Shown piece after piece: positions 16,163 to 23,985 of a stretch of DNA of 42,855 nt. The notes below the pieces were generated by a model. That model did not search any database. It was not told where the DNA came from and was given only the letters and a program-made list of their open reading frames with translations. The DNA comes from Pseudaeromonas sp041441555 (GTDB taxonomy: Bacteria > Pseudomonadota > Gammaproteobacteria > Enterobacterales > Aeromonadaceae), in the NCBI GenBank assembly GCA_041441555.1, contig JASDSW010000092.1, positions 1 through 42,855 of the forward strand, given 5' to 3'. The translations under genes were made by a program, and so were the position numbers. How positions within the stretch are numbered: the stretch's first letter is position 1; the number at the start of each line of letters is the position of its first letter.

Positions 16163-19100
16163 TCACTGCAACAGCTCACGGCGATAGATCACCCGATCGC
16201 TGCTGCGCCACAGGTTGAAGAAGGCCCAGCCGCCCATGTCATCAACATTGGCGATGCCATTGTTATCCCAGTCGTAGTTCAGCCAGACGGGTGCCGCTGG
16301 TTGCTTTGCCAGATCGAGGCGGTAGTGCACCCGATCGCTGATACCAGGCGCCGTGAAGTGCAGCCAGATGTAACCCTCCTTCGCCGTACTGCTGGTCGGC
16401 TGGCTTGCCGGAGCCGCGGGCTCCTGCGTCAACGCCAGGCGGCTCTTGCTGCTGTTATCGATCAGGGTCAACTCGGCCTTACTGGGAACATATCCCCGGT
16501 CAAACAGGAAGCCACCAGAAGCCGTGAGATCGAGTTGGGTACAAGTATCGTCGGCACTGCGCTGCCAACCAGTCGCGGTATAGCTCTCAATGGTCAACGG
16601 CAGCGCCAGTGGGTTGCTGGCAGAGGTGCGACCGGTGACCGGTTTCAGACGACCATGGCGCAGATCCTGCACCCCGAGCGTCACCGCATCACAGTTGCTG
16701 CCGCAACTGCCCGCAGTCGCCGCATTCATGTTGGTGCCAACCAGCGGGATCACCACATCCTTCTCGTTATCCGCCACACTCAGGCCGATGGCCAGTTGAC
16801 TAAAGGGGCCATCGGGCGAAGGATTCTGGGTAAACGTGACCGCATAGTTTTCGGGGGTGGTAAACAGCCCGGCTTGCCATCCCAGGCCGCCGAGGCCACT
16901 CAGCCGTGAACTCAACGGTACCCCGTTGTCGCTATTTTCGGCCACCAGAGCCAGGGTCGCCGTGGCAAACTCGTTCCGGTAATTGGCCGTGGTTGCCTGA
17001 CTCATGTTCCGCGCCGCCACCACAAAGCCGGTGGGCATGGGTTGCCCCATATAACTGAAAGTGCCGCAGCCGGGAGTCATGCTGGCATTGCTGATGGCAA
17101 AGTCATAGGGGGTGAAGCGCCCGACCGGTGCACTGCTGGTCACGGGGATGGTGGTGCCCAGATAGCTCGGCGGGGTCGCCGTCAGGCGGAACACCCCGAC
17201 CTCACTCAGGCTCTGGCTGACCGTCTGCTGGGCACTGCTGCTGGCGACATGGTTGTAACTAGCGGTTCCTACCGTCGCCGACACACCACCAGTCGGTGCC
17301 ACCAGAGTCGAGCCAAGTGCGATTCCGGAGAGTGCAAAATTAGGCGTCGTCAGGTTACCCGCGCAGATGTCGGCATCGCTGTCGGACTCCCAGGCCTGAG
17401 CAATCAAGCCGACCGAGAAGCTCTCGCCCGCTCGCCGGAAATAGGGGCAACTACTGTTGCCTGCGGCACAGACGGTTTCCGGCAGGATGCAGAGACCAAC
17501 CGGACGGCTGACGAATTGATCGCTGCCATTCATCAGCAACCCCTCCTCCTCTGAGCCGGTCAATCCGGTATAGCGGGCATTGAGCTGCATCTTGCCCGCA
17601 TCGGTATAGTTAACACTGGAAAGCGTCGTCTGCCCCTGGGCATCGAAAGCCAGCGTCAGCGGAGTTGCCTCTGCCGAAGTCCGACCTATGGCCGAGCCGT
17701 TCACCGACACGTGCCGACTCTCGGGTCGGCCTGCTGCCACCGGATCGATGTAATCACTCCAAAAATTCAACGTTTTGCTGGTGCTGGCAAAACCGGGAAC
17801 GCACTGCTTAGTACTGTCATCCTTCTTCACCGCCTTGACGACTACATTGGTGGCAGCCTTGTTGGCAATGATATCCGGCACATCGAAGATGAAGCCGCTG
17901 TCGGCAAAGCTCAGAGTACAGCTGGCTTCGCTTAAGGCCCCACTGCCTGCACGGCAGAGGGTCTTGCTCATCGGCTTGGTCGCTGGCGTTGAACTGCGGA
18001 CACCAATGGTGGTGCTGCCTGCCGTATTCTTGCGCAGTGACACCTTGGACGTTCCCCCCGTGAAGGTAACGCTGCTCCCAGTCGTCCAAATCCCATCAGA
18101 CAGGCTCAGAACCGCGGTGACTGTATCCGTTACCAGGGTAGAACAGCTTGCATCGGCACAGGCGCGGATGGTCATCTCCTCCGGATTACAGGTCAACGCC
18201 TGCCCTGAGTGGTCAAACTCGAAGTGATCGATCTGCTTGCCCACTGGGTTGGATTTAAGAGCGCAGATTCTGACATTGTCCAACTCGTGAATATTGGTCG
18301 ACCCACCAGTGGACCCGGTAAATGAGAGATAGAAATTGGCAGGGACCTTCGCCTGATCTTGCTGACCGATGGCATTGAAAGTCGGGATCAGGGTGACATA
18401 GCCGCTACCCGTATCGCGTTGGATGGCCACCAGCGCCTGTCCGTTGGTTCGCGAATCAACCGTCAAGCGATAACGGTGCGGGGGACTTGGATAGGTAGAG
18501 CCGCTGTGAATCGTCGGATTTAGTGTGTTGGTACCGAACAGATAGCGATACCCCGAATAGGCTGAACCTGAACCACGGATTGAGACAGTATTTGCTACTT
18601 TGGCCTGACTATTGGCCCCCCCCTCGGCCCGAAAATTACCAAATTCATCGATGCCGATGCCAAGCCAGCCGCCAGCAAAACCCGGCGCACCACTCTTATA
18701 GCCATAACCCAGCGGCCCCCCACTGCTACCCGGCTGGGGAGTAATCGAGGCATCGGATAGCACCATGGCAATACCATCGGCTTTGCTGCCACCATAAGCG
18801 GCCTGATCAAACTCGATAGTTACCAGATTACCCGCCGCCGGGAACAGCCGCTGGTAGGTCACCGATGTCGCCTGATAGGTCTTGTTCTCGGTCAGCCTCA
18901 TCCTATCACTGACGATACTGGGTAAAAAACCACCACCGCTCGATGCCACGACCCAATTACTATCCAGAGTTCCCGCACTGAAGGTATCCGGAAAACAGGT
19001 CAAATCTGAAGTATGGACAGAGTCATTGATCTTGCTGCTATCAGTCATGTAGACCTTATTGGCTGTGACTCGCCCGTTGATTCGTGACGAGTTGTACATA

Positions 19101-19846
19101 GACAAGGTATTTTGGACATAGACATAGCTGTTGAGGGTACTGGTTCCATTCATGCTCATGCTGCCATAGCCGAAGATCAGTAAATCACCGGTATTGTCAG
19201 GATTGACACTGGCGCTATTATTAAACGCCATATCATTTTGCACGAAGATCCGCACCTTCCCCTTGGGTACCAAAACCCCTCCAGCATTGATGGTCAAATC
19301 GCGAAAGTAGTAATCTCCCGCGGGCAAGTTGACGGTCGCCCCACCACCAATCGCAAGACTGTTGGCCCGGTATTCGCTGTATTTGGATGAAAAAGTCAAG
19401 GTACAGGCACTGTAGAGACTAAACGAACCGTATTGGCTCGATGTCCCACTACCGAGGGTAAAACTCTGACCACTGTTGCAATAGTCTATCGAACCTCCCG
19501 CACCAGAACTGGTCAAAAAAGCATTGCTTCCTGTTGTGGACAACCCCCGGATATCAGAACCGGTCACGGTACAGGCCCGAGTTCCACCCGTGGATGTATC
19601 ACACCCGTTACTGGGCATACTCCCGGTATTTTGCAAGCAGAAACTGAGACTCAAACCATTGGTTCCCAGAATTTTGGTTTGGCTGTACATAGTTAACTGG
19701 TCACTGTTAACTCCATGGCAGCTATCGCTATTATTGCCATGATGTCCCTGTGCAACGCGTGGGAAATAAACAGATTCATCGATGGCCTCAAACGCCAGCG
19801 CTGACTGGAAAAAAAGAGAGAGGCCAACAAGAAGCCACGGTTTCAT
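16163..19846 (-). CDS. mshQ: MSHA biogenesis protein MshQ, lectin-like
   Basis: A 1227-aa exported protein, last in the pilus operon. The signal peptide is residues 1-18 (cleavage near ALA, then FEAIDES). Residues 40-280 form a Ser/Gly/Asn-rich beta repeat region with Cys pairs, including the repeating YVYVQNTLSMYNSSRINGRV pattern. Residues 287-530 look like an L-type lectin/concanavalin fold, with ADGIAMVLSD (356-365) and GIGIDEFGNF (396-405) placed like its metal-binding segments. The remainder to 1227 resembles the MshQ C-terminal family (DUF6701). It is probably a tip or surface adhesin, though its role in MSHA is not established. The 4-bp ATGA overlap with mshP shows coupling. The 5' two-fifths of the gene is visibly richer in A+T than its neighbours. 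Confidence 0.88.
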   Translation of the reverse strand: MKPWLLVGLSLFFQSALAFEAIDESVYFPRVAQGHHGNNSDSCHGVNSDQLTMYSQTKILGTNGLSLSFCLQNTGSMPSNGCDTSTGGTRACTVTGSDIRGLSTTGSNAFLTSSGAGGSIDYCNSGQSFTLGSGTSSQYGSFSLYSACTLTFSSKYSEYRANSLAIGGGATVNLPAGDYYFRDLTINAGGVLVPKGKVRIFVQNDMAFNNSASVNPDNTGDLLIFGYGSMSMNGTSTLNSYVYVQNTLSMYNSSRINGRVTANKVYMTDSSKINDSVHTSDLTCFPDTFSAGTLDSNWVVASSGGGFLPSIVSDRMRLTENKTYQATSVTYQRLFPAAGNLVTIEFDQAAYGGSKADGIAMVLSDASITPQPGSSGGPLGYGYKSGAPGFAGGWLGIGIDEFGNFRAEGGANSQAKVANTVSIRGSGSAYSGYRYLFGTNTLNPTIHSGSTYPSPPHRYRLTVDSRTNGQALVAIQRDTGSGYVTLIPTFNAIGQQDQAKVPANFYLSFTGSTGGSTNIHELDNVRICALKSNPVGKQIDHFEFDHSGQALTCNPEEMTIRACADASCSTLVTDTVTAVLSLSDGIWTTGSSVTFTGGTSKVSLRKNTAGSTTIGVRSSTPATKPMSKTLCRAGSGALSEASCTLSFADSGFIFDVPDIIANKAATNVVVKAVKKDDSTKQCVPGFASTSKTLNFWSDYIDPVAAGRPESRHVSVNGSAIGRTSAEATPLTLAFDAQGQTTLSSVNYTDAGKMQLNARYTGLTGSEEEGLLMNGSDQFVSRPVGLCILPETVCAAGNSSCPYFRRAGESFSVGLIAQAWESDSDADICAGNLTTPNFALSGIALGSTLVAPTGGVSATVGTASYNHVASSSAQQTVSQSLSEVGVFRLTATPPSYLGTTIPVTSSAPVGRFTPYDFAISNASMTPGCGTFSYMGQPMPTGFVVAARNMSQATTANYRNEFATATLALVAENSDNGVPLSSRLSGLGGLGWQAGLFTTPENYAVTFTQNPSPDGPFSQLAIGLSVADNEKDVVIPLVGTNMNAATAGSCGSNCDAVTLGVQDLRHGRLKPVTGRTSASNPLALPLTIESYTATGWQRSADDTCTQLDLTASGGFLFDRGYVPSKAELTLIDNSSKSRLALTQEPAAPASQPTSSTAKEGYIWLHFTAPGISDRVHYRLDLAKQPAAPVWLNYDWDNNGIANVDDMGGWAFFNLWRSSDRVIYRRELLQ

Positions 19847-20334
19847 TGCTCACCCCCGTCGAATGCTTCGGCTTGCACGGTACGGCTGACCGTAAAATCA
19901 GGATTGCTGTTACTGCCGTCGCTCAAGGAGCCGCCACCGTTACACAATCCGGTGCTGGTCAGCCGATAGCTAGTCAGGCTACTACTGTTTAGGGTCAGCG
20001 CCGAACAGGCGATCGTCACCGAACAGCTGCTCCCTCCCACGTTATCGCTCAACAGCGATGCCGAGACCCTGGCGCAGCCGACATGCCCCGCCGCATCCGG
20101 TTGCTCTGCCTGCCAAATTCCGTTGGGATAGAGCTGATAAAATCCCTGCTCAAGACCGCTCTGTGCCGCCATCAGGGCTCGTACCCCGAGCACCTCCACC
20201 GTCACCTTCTCGCTGCTATCGAGCAGCAACCGGCTCAGAGCCGCCGCCAACAGACCGACGATCACGATGACAAACAATGCCACCATGATGGCGCTACCGC
20301 GCGCCGCCGCAGGACGCCCACGTTCAAGGGACAT
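19843..20334 (-). CDS. mshP: MSHA minor pilin MshP (PilX-like)
   Basis: A 163-aa small pilin-like protein. After a short basic leader the sequence RGSAIMVALFVIVIVG begins the single hydrophobic helix (about 14-36), followed by AAQSGLEQGFYQLYP, the hallmark of the PilX/GspK-like group. It lacks the usual G-F cleavage pair and the Glu at +5, so it is an atypical prepilin. GGAGGTGAACA before the ATG, inside the 3' end of mshO, supports the start at 20334. It overlaps mshO by 11 bp and mshQ by 4 bp. Confidence 0.87.
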   Translation of the reverse strand: MSLERGRPAAARGSAIMVALFVIVIVGLLAAALSRLLLDSSEKVTVEVLGVRALMAAQSGLEQGFYQLYPNGIWQAEQPDAAGHVGCARVSASLLSDNVGGSSCSVTIACSALTLNSSSLTSYRLTSTGLCNGGGSLSDGSNSNPDFTVSRTVQAEAFDGGEQ

Positions 20335-21103
20335 TGTTCACCTCCACCTTGTGGCTGAACTGTACCGTTTCACCACGCTGACTGAAGGTCAGATTGACCC
20401 CCAACTCCCCCTGGTGATGGAACGATTGGGGGTCCTGATAGAAGCGGACCTGAGTCAGGTGCTCAGCCATCACGCTGCGGCTGGTCACGCCGGAAGCCAG
20501 GAGGGTCGACTCGCGGATTAGCTGATTCAGACCATTGCGGCAGAAGGAGATCTGCTCGCGGGCGAAGAAGAGCCGCTTGCCCGGCGACTCGGCGGCAAAG
20601 CCGCCAAAGGTGCCACTGGGGATCGCCGACAGGCCGACCGACCAGAGCTGAGTTTCTCCGGCCACCAAGACCGGCGCACTACTCACCCGCGCCACGCACA
20701 GACCGGCGCTGCAACCATACGGGGTCGACGGACTCATGCCTACGGGATAGACCACCGCATAGTCGGCGGCCTGCACCACGCCACTCATCGGCGACAGGAA
20801 GGTCAGGCTGCCGGACGCCGACAGCGGCAGGCTCACATAGCGACTGACCGCAGCGAGTGGCCAGAAGCTGACGCATTGGCCATCGCTGCTAAGGCTCAGG
20901 GTGCCAGGCACCGCATCCCGCACCTCGCGATTGAGCCGCTCCACGCCAAAGCGCACATCGCTCATCAGTTGCTCACGGGCACTGGCATCAGCATACAGCT
21001 GGGTTCCGGTGCTGATGAACTGACTGGTAAAGGTCGCCATCACCCCCAGCAGCAGGATGACGACCACCAGTTCAATCAGGGTAAAACCGTTCGGGGTTCT
21101 CAT
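20324..21103 (-). CDS. mshO: MSHA minor pilin MshO
   Basis: A 259-aa pseudopilin-like protein with a class III prepilin leader: MRTPNG, then FTLIELVVVILLLGVMATF, with Glu at +5 of the mature protein. The globular part holds two Cys pairs. It resembles PilW/GspJ-type minor pilins, which prime pilus assembly at the tip. The start at 21103 shares bases with the mshD stop (TGATG); longer in-frame readings would put 34 unrelated residues before the leader and block PilD-type processing, so they are rejected. Confidence 0.92.
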   Translation of the reverse strand: MRTPNGFTLIELVVVILLLGVMATFTSQFISTGTQLYADASAREQLMSDVRFGVERLNREVRDAVPGTLSLSSDGQCVSFWPLAAVSRYVSLPLSASGSLTFLSPMSGVVQAADYAVVYPVGMSPSTPYGCSAGLCVARVSSAPVLVAGETQLWSVGLSAIPSGTFGGFAAESPGKRLFFAREQISFCRNGLNQLIRESTLLASGVTSRSVMAEHLTQVRFYQDPQSFHHQGELGVNLTFSQRGETVQFSHKVEVNNVP

Positions 21104-21702
21104 CAGTAGTTCCCCCGGGTCACGGCAAACGGCAGCTCGCTGCCATCGGGCAGACGAACCGTCAGTCGGATGATCTTGAAAGTCGAGCAGAGCACCGCGG
21201 TGCAACCCGCCCCCGGAGCCACCAGGATACGCACCTGGTAGTTGCGATAGTCATCGCGCACCTCATCACTGCTCTGGGTGAAGTAGGCCGCAGGAACCCA
21301 CTCCCCCCCCGCACAACTGGTCAGATGCGAAGCACAGATGGCGGGCGTGTGGTAATCATCCACATCGTCAAACAGATAGCTGCTGCTCTCGCCGCTCTCA
21401 GGGCCATAGGCTGCAGGAAGAGTACAGGCATCATAGGGGATACCATCGACCGTCTCCCCGCAGCGCCAGCGACTGCCATTGTGATCCGAGTGAGCATCGA
21501 AAGAGCGACTGAGGATTTCGTTCAGCAGTCGTTGCGCGAGCTGGGCCGCCCGCACCTGCTGCACCGGATCGGTCGCCTGACTCGTCTGACTGACCAGCAG
21601 CCCCATCATGCCACCGAGCGCCACCGCCAGCAGCACTATGCCGATCACCAGCTCAATCAGGGTGAAACCGCGACGCAGGGGATGAGGGTTAGTCGAGCGC
21701 AT
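21103..21702 (-). CDS. mshD: MSHA minor pilin MshD
   Basis: A 199-aa minor pilin. The leader MRSTNPHPLRRG precedes FTLIELVIGIVLLAVALGG, with Glu at +5. The region after the helix, SQATDPVQQVRAAQLAQRLLNEI, is typical of PilV/GspI-like minor pilins. The start at 21702 has GAGGGG at good spacing (about 8 bp) and overlaps mshC by 14 bp; upstream in-frame ATGs are inside mshC and would misplace the leader. Two Cys pairs in the C-terminal half probably form disulphides. Confidence 0.92.
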   Translation of the reverse strand: MRSTNPHPLRRGFTLIELVIGIVLLAVALGGMMGLLVSQTSQATDPVQQVRAAQLAQRLLNEILSRSFDAHSDHNGSRWRCGETVDGIPYDACTLPAAYGPESGESSSYLFDDVDDYHTPAICASHLTSCAGGEWVPAAYFTQSSDEVRDDYRNYQVRILVAPGAGCTAVLCSTFKIIRLTVRLPDGSELPFAVTRGNY

Positions 21703-22168
21703 GGATATACCCCTCGGCATCGATGGCCAGGGTGAGCGACTCACCACCGCCGGTGATGACCAACTGGCAGCCATTCTGGCAACTGCCCAGTGGACGCCCC
21801 TGCCGATCAAAGCGCAGTTGCAGACTCTGCCCCGCGGCGATGGCGACGCCCTCACTCACGGCCACCAGCCGCCCCCGGCTCAATTGTGCGGGAGTCCAGC
21901 TGGCCAGGGCCGGCGGCACGGCGCAGGGTTGCAGCGTGATGTGCGCAAAGCGGTTCCCCTGGGCCACCCACCAGCTGCAACGATCGCTGGGCTCCTGCAT
22001 GTTCAGGCTCTGCACCAGGCGCAGCCGGGCCACCACTTCGTCGCGGGCGGTTTTTGCCTCGAAGCTGCTCTGACCAATCCAGCGGGGCAGCGCATAGGCT
22101 GCCAGGATGCCGATCAACAGGATCACCATCACCAGCTCGATCAGGGTAAAACCACTTATCCTGCGCAT
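21689..22168 (-). CDS. mshC: MSHA minor pilin MshC
   Basis: A 159-aa minor pilin with leader MRRISG and mature start FTLIELVMVILLIGILAAYA (Glu at +5). It is GspH/FimT-like in the globular part, with Cys residues in RCSWWV and SCQNGCQLV. The start at 22168 is fixed by AAGGAG 5 bp upstream; in-frame ATGs at 22183 and 22207 lack such a site. It is the first gene after the mshA terminator, so it probably depends on read-through. Confidence 0.9.
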   Translation of the reverse strand: MRRISGFTLIELVMVILLIGILAAYALPRWIGQSSFEAKTARDEVVARLRLVQSLNMQEPSDRCSWWVAQGNRFAHITLQPCAVPPALASWTPAQLSRGRLVAVSEGVAIAAGQSLQLRFDRQGRPLGSCQNGCQLVITGGGESLTLAIDAEGYIHALD

Positions 22169-22209
22169 GCAGCTCCTTGCCATCGACTCACCACCGGGGC
22201 TCACCACCC

Positions 22210-22247
22210 AATAAAACGGGGTGCGGCGTTCACCGCCAGCACCCCGT
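22210..22247 (-). terminator. Terminator between mshA and mshC
   Basis: On the minus strand a 9-bp stem ACGGGGTGC / GCACCCCGT, continued by an inner GGCG/CGCC stem, is followed by TTTTATT. It lies about 50 bp after mshA and before mshC, so partial termination here would raise mshA mRNA over mshCDOPQ. Confidence 0.85.
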
Positions 22248-22256
22248 AAACAACGC

Positions 22257-22299
22257 GACAGACAATGTCTGTCATGCTAAACCATTAACGATTTAGCAT
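22257..22299 (-). other. Two inverted repeats at the 3' end of mshA
   Basis: A perfect 17-bp palindrome with one central base (GACAGACA-A-TGTCTGTC, 22257-22273) and a second stem ATGCTAAA / TTTAGCAT (22274-22281 and 22292-22299) overlapping the mshA stop codon lie directly before the terminator. Together with it they would cap the mshA message with three stem-loops. A stabilising role is inferred. Confidence 0.6.
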
Positions 22300-22730
22300 T
22301 TGCTCGCATCAACGGCAGTAACCACCGGACGTTTCCCAGACTCAGCTTCGGTATAGGTCACAGTGCAGCTAGACGGCGCACCGCTCGGGGTCATGGTGTA
22401 GGTCTTGTCGGCACTGGAAACACTCCAATCAGCAGTACTGAAATCCAAGGCAGACCCGATACCAGCCGATGTGGCTGTTGGGTAACCAAATATGGTTTTG
22501 ATGCCATTAGTGTCAACAGCAGAAGATGCCGTTTCCTGCCCCTTAATAACTGCCTTGGAATAGACAATGGAGGCCGAACTTTCCATGGCGGCCTTCATGC
22601 CCTTGAGGGTTGCCTCACGGGCATCACCTTGCAAATTCAAGAACTTGGGCGCGGCTGTAACGGCCAGGATGCCCAGAATGATAATCACAATGACCAGTTC
22701 GATCAGAGTAAAACCTGCACTACGCTTCAT
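22293..22730 (-). CDS. mshA: MSHA major pilin MshA
   Basis: A 145-aa type IVa major pilin. The prepilin leader is MKRSAG, cleaved before FTLIELVIVIIILGILAVTA; Glu5 is present and the helix runs on through APKFLNLQGDAREATLKGMK. Cys122 and Cys145 (the last residue) should form the C-terminal disulphide loop. It is AAG/GCC-poor and more AT-rich than its neighbours, as usual for this variable pilin. GAAGGAAA precedes the start. It lies 36 bp after mshB with no promoter visible, so it probably shares the mshB promoter, and it ends at three stem-loops. The pilus mediates attachment to chitin, surfaces and host cells in related species. Confidence 0.95.
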   Translation of the reverse strand: MKRSAGFTLIELVIVIIILGILAVTAAPKFLNLQGDAREATLKGMKAAMESSASIVYSKAVIKGQETASSAVDTNGIKTIFGYPTATSAGIGSALDFSTADWSVSSADKTYTMTPSGAPSSCTVTYTEAESGKRPVVTAVDASKC

Positions 22731-22766
22731 AACAATTTCCTTCAGGGTTTTGGTTCAATGACGGAT

Positions 22767-23396
22767 TCAATTATTGATATGGGTTTCCACCTGGCCGGAG
22801 GCCGGGCGATAACTAAAACTCTTGAACTTGTCAGTTTGGTTATTGGGGTCTTCGTAGCCACCATTGGCCGTCTTGTTCAGGGCATTGACCAGATAGTATC
22901 GGCATACCGAATCATTACCCGAGCCGTCCACGGAGACATAGTACTTCATATCATTTTTGCTGGACACGACCTCATTAAAATCATTGGTGGCCTTGGGCGG
23001 GTTCTGCAGCAGGCCATTCCAGATATAGAGGCAGCGCGCCGAGGTCAGGCCGCCGGGTGACACATTAACGCTACCGCTGGAGCTGGTATCGATGGGATAA
23101 CCCGGTGAGATCTGTCCGGATTCAACCTCGGCATCGGTCGGCGTAGTCAGATAGAAGCGATTGCCATCATAGAGGATGGTGTTGATGCCCCCCTCTTTGC
23201 TGCGCCCCTTGGCCTCCCACTGCGCCCGCACCAGCAATACGCCGGTCGCAAAGCCACCAGAGACGCCTTCGACGCTGGCATTTTTAGCCTCTTCACTCAC
23301 GTCGAGAAAACGAGGAAGCGCCGTGACCGCCAGGATCCCCAGCACCACGATGACGATGACCAGTTCAATCAGTGAGAAGCCGGTTTGCTGTTTCAT
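22767..23396 (-). CDS. mshB: MSHA minor pilin MshB
   Basis: A 209-aa pilin with leader MKQQTG and mature start FSLIELVIVIVVLGILAVTA (Glu5), then LPRFLDVSEEAKNASVEGV. It is closely similar to MshA over the helix but longer, with Cys residues at RCLYIW and VCRYYL. AAGGAAGAGAG precedes the start. It is the first gene of the structural block, behind a candidate promoter with a consensus -10. Confidence 0.93.
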   Translation of the reverse strand: MKQQTGFSLIELVIVIVVLGILAVTALPRFLDVSEEAKNASVEGVSGGFATGVLLVRAQWEAKGRSKEGGINTILYDGNRFYLTTPTDAEVESGQISPGYPIDTSSSGSVNVSPGGLTSARCLYIWNGLLQNPPKATNDFNEVVSSKNDMKYYVSVDGSGNDSVCRYYLVNALNKTANGGYEDPNNQTDKFKSFSYRPASGQVETHINN

Positions 23397-23421
23397 GACT
23401 CTCTTCCTTTTTTCTCAACAA

Positions 23422-23451
23422 ATTATAGGGTTGAACGCGAGCCAACCCCAA
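23422..23451 (-). promoter_or_regulatory. Candidate sigma-70 promoter of mshB
   Basis: On the minus strand a perfect TATAAT (23427-23422) lies 25 bp before the mshB ATG, with TTGGGG (23451-23446) 18 bp upstream as a weak -35. It falls in the 65-bp gap between mshF and mshB, where the structural operon promoter is expected from the Vibrio cholerae locus layout. Confidence 0.55.
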
Positions 23452-23461
23452 CAGATGCGCC

Positions 23462-23983
23462 TCATTCACCACCGACCACGGTCACCATACCATCGGTAAA
23501 ACGGTAGTTAAATCCATCCACCCCCAAACGAAACTCACAACCCGGCGCCAGTCGCAAGGGGGTAACCTGCACTTCGTCGCCATCGATCTCCGGCGCCATC
23601 GCCAGCAGGCTACGCCAGAGCTGACCGCAGCCATCCGCTTCCGCCTGGCCAACCCCCCCGATGGGCCACCCCTGGCGACTCATCGCATAGGCCACCCCTT
23701 GGCCGGCCTGCATCTGTAAACCGCCCTGCCGATCCAGGCTGCCCGTCGACAATCGGGCATACAGGCGAGGCGGCCGATTCTGGCTCAACCAGAAGCCATG
23801 CAACTGTTCGACCTGCTCGGCAAAACGGCTGGCCAGGGCACTCAGGGCCGCACGCTGCGCCTGACGCCGATGGCTCTGATACTGGCTGGCGATGCCCCAC
23901 ATCAACAGCAACATCAGGCTGATGGTTAGACCGAATCTGAATAACCCCAGGACCTGATCGTTGGCCTCGCTCTGCTGGGACAC
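23462..23983 (-). CDS. mshF: MSHA biogenesis protein MshF
   Basis: A 173-aa single-pass membrane protein at the end of the secretory block. I place the start at GTG 23983 (VSQQSEANDQ), two bases after the mshG stop, with GGGGG about 8 bp upstream; an ATG at 24019 would overlap mshG by 34 bp. There is one transmembrane helix (about 16-33), then an Arg/Gln/Ala-rich helix, and a periplasmic domain with two Cys. The family has no defined activity; the assignment rests on position and similarity in layout. The start is uncertain. Confidence 0.8.
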   Translation of the reverse strand: MSQQSEANDQVLGLFRFGLTISLMLLLMWGIASQYQSHRRQAQRAALSALASRFAEQVEQLHGFWLSQNRPPRLYARLSTGSLDRQGGLQMQAGQGVAYAMSRQGWPIGGVGQAEADGCGQLWRSLLAMAPEIDGDEVQVTPLRLAPGCEFRLGVDGFNYRFTDGMVTVVGGE

Positions 23984-23985
23984 GG

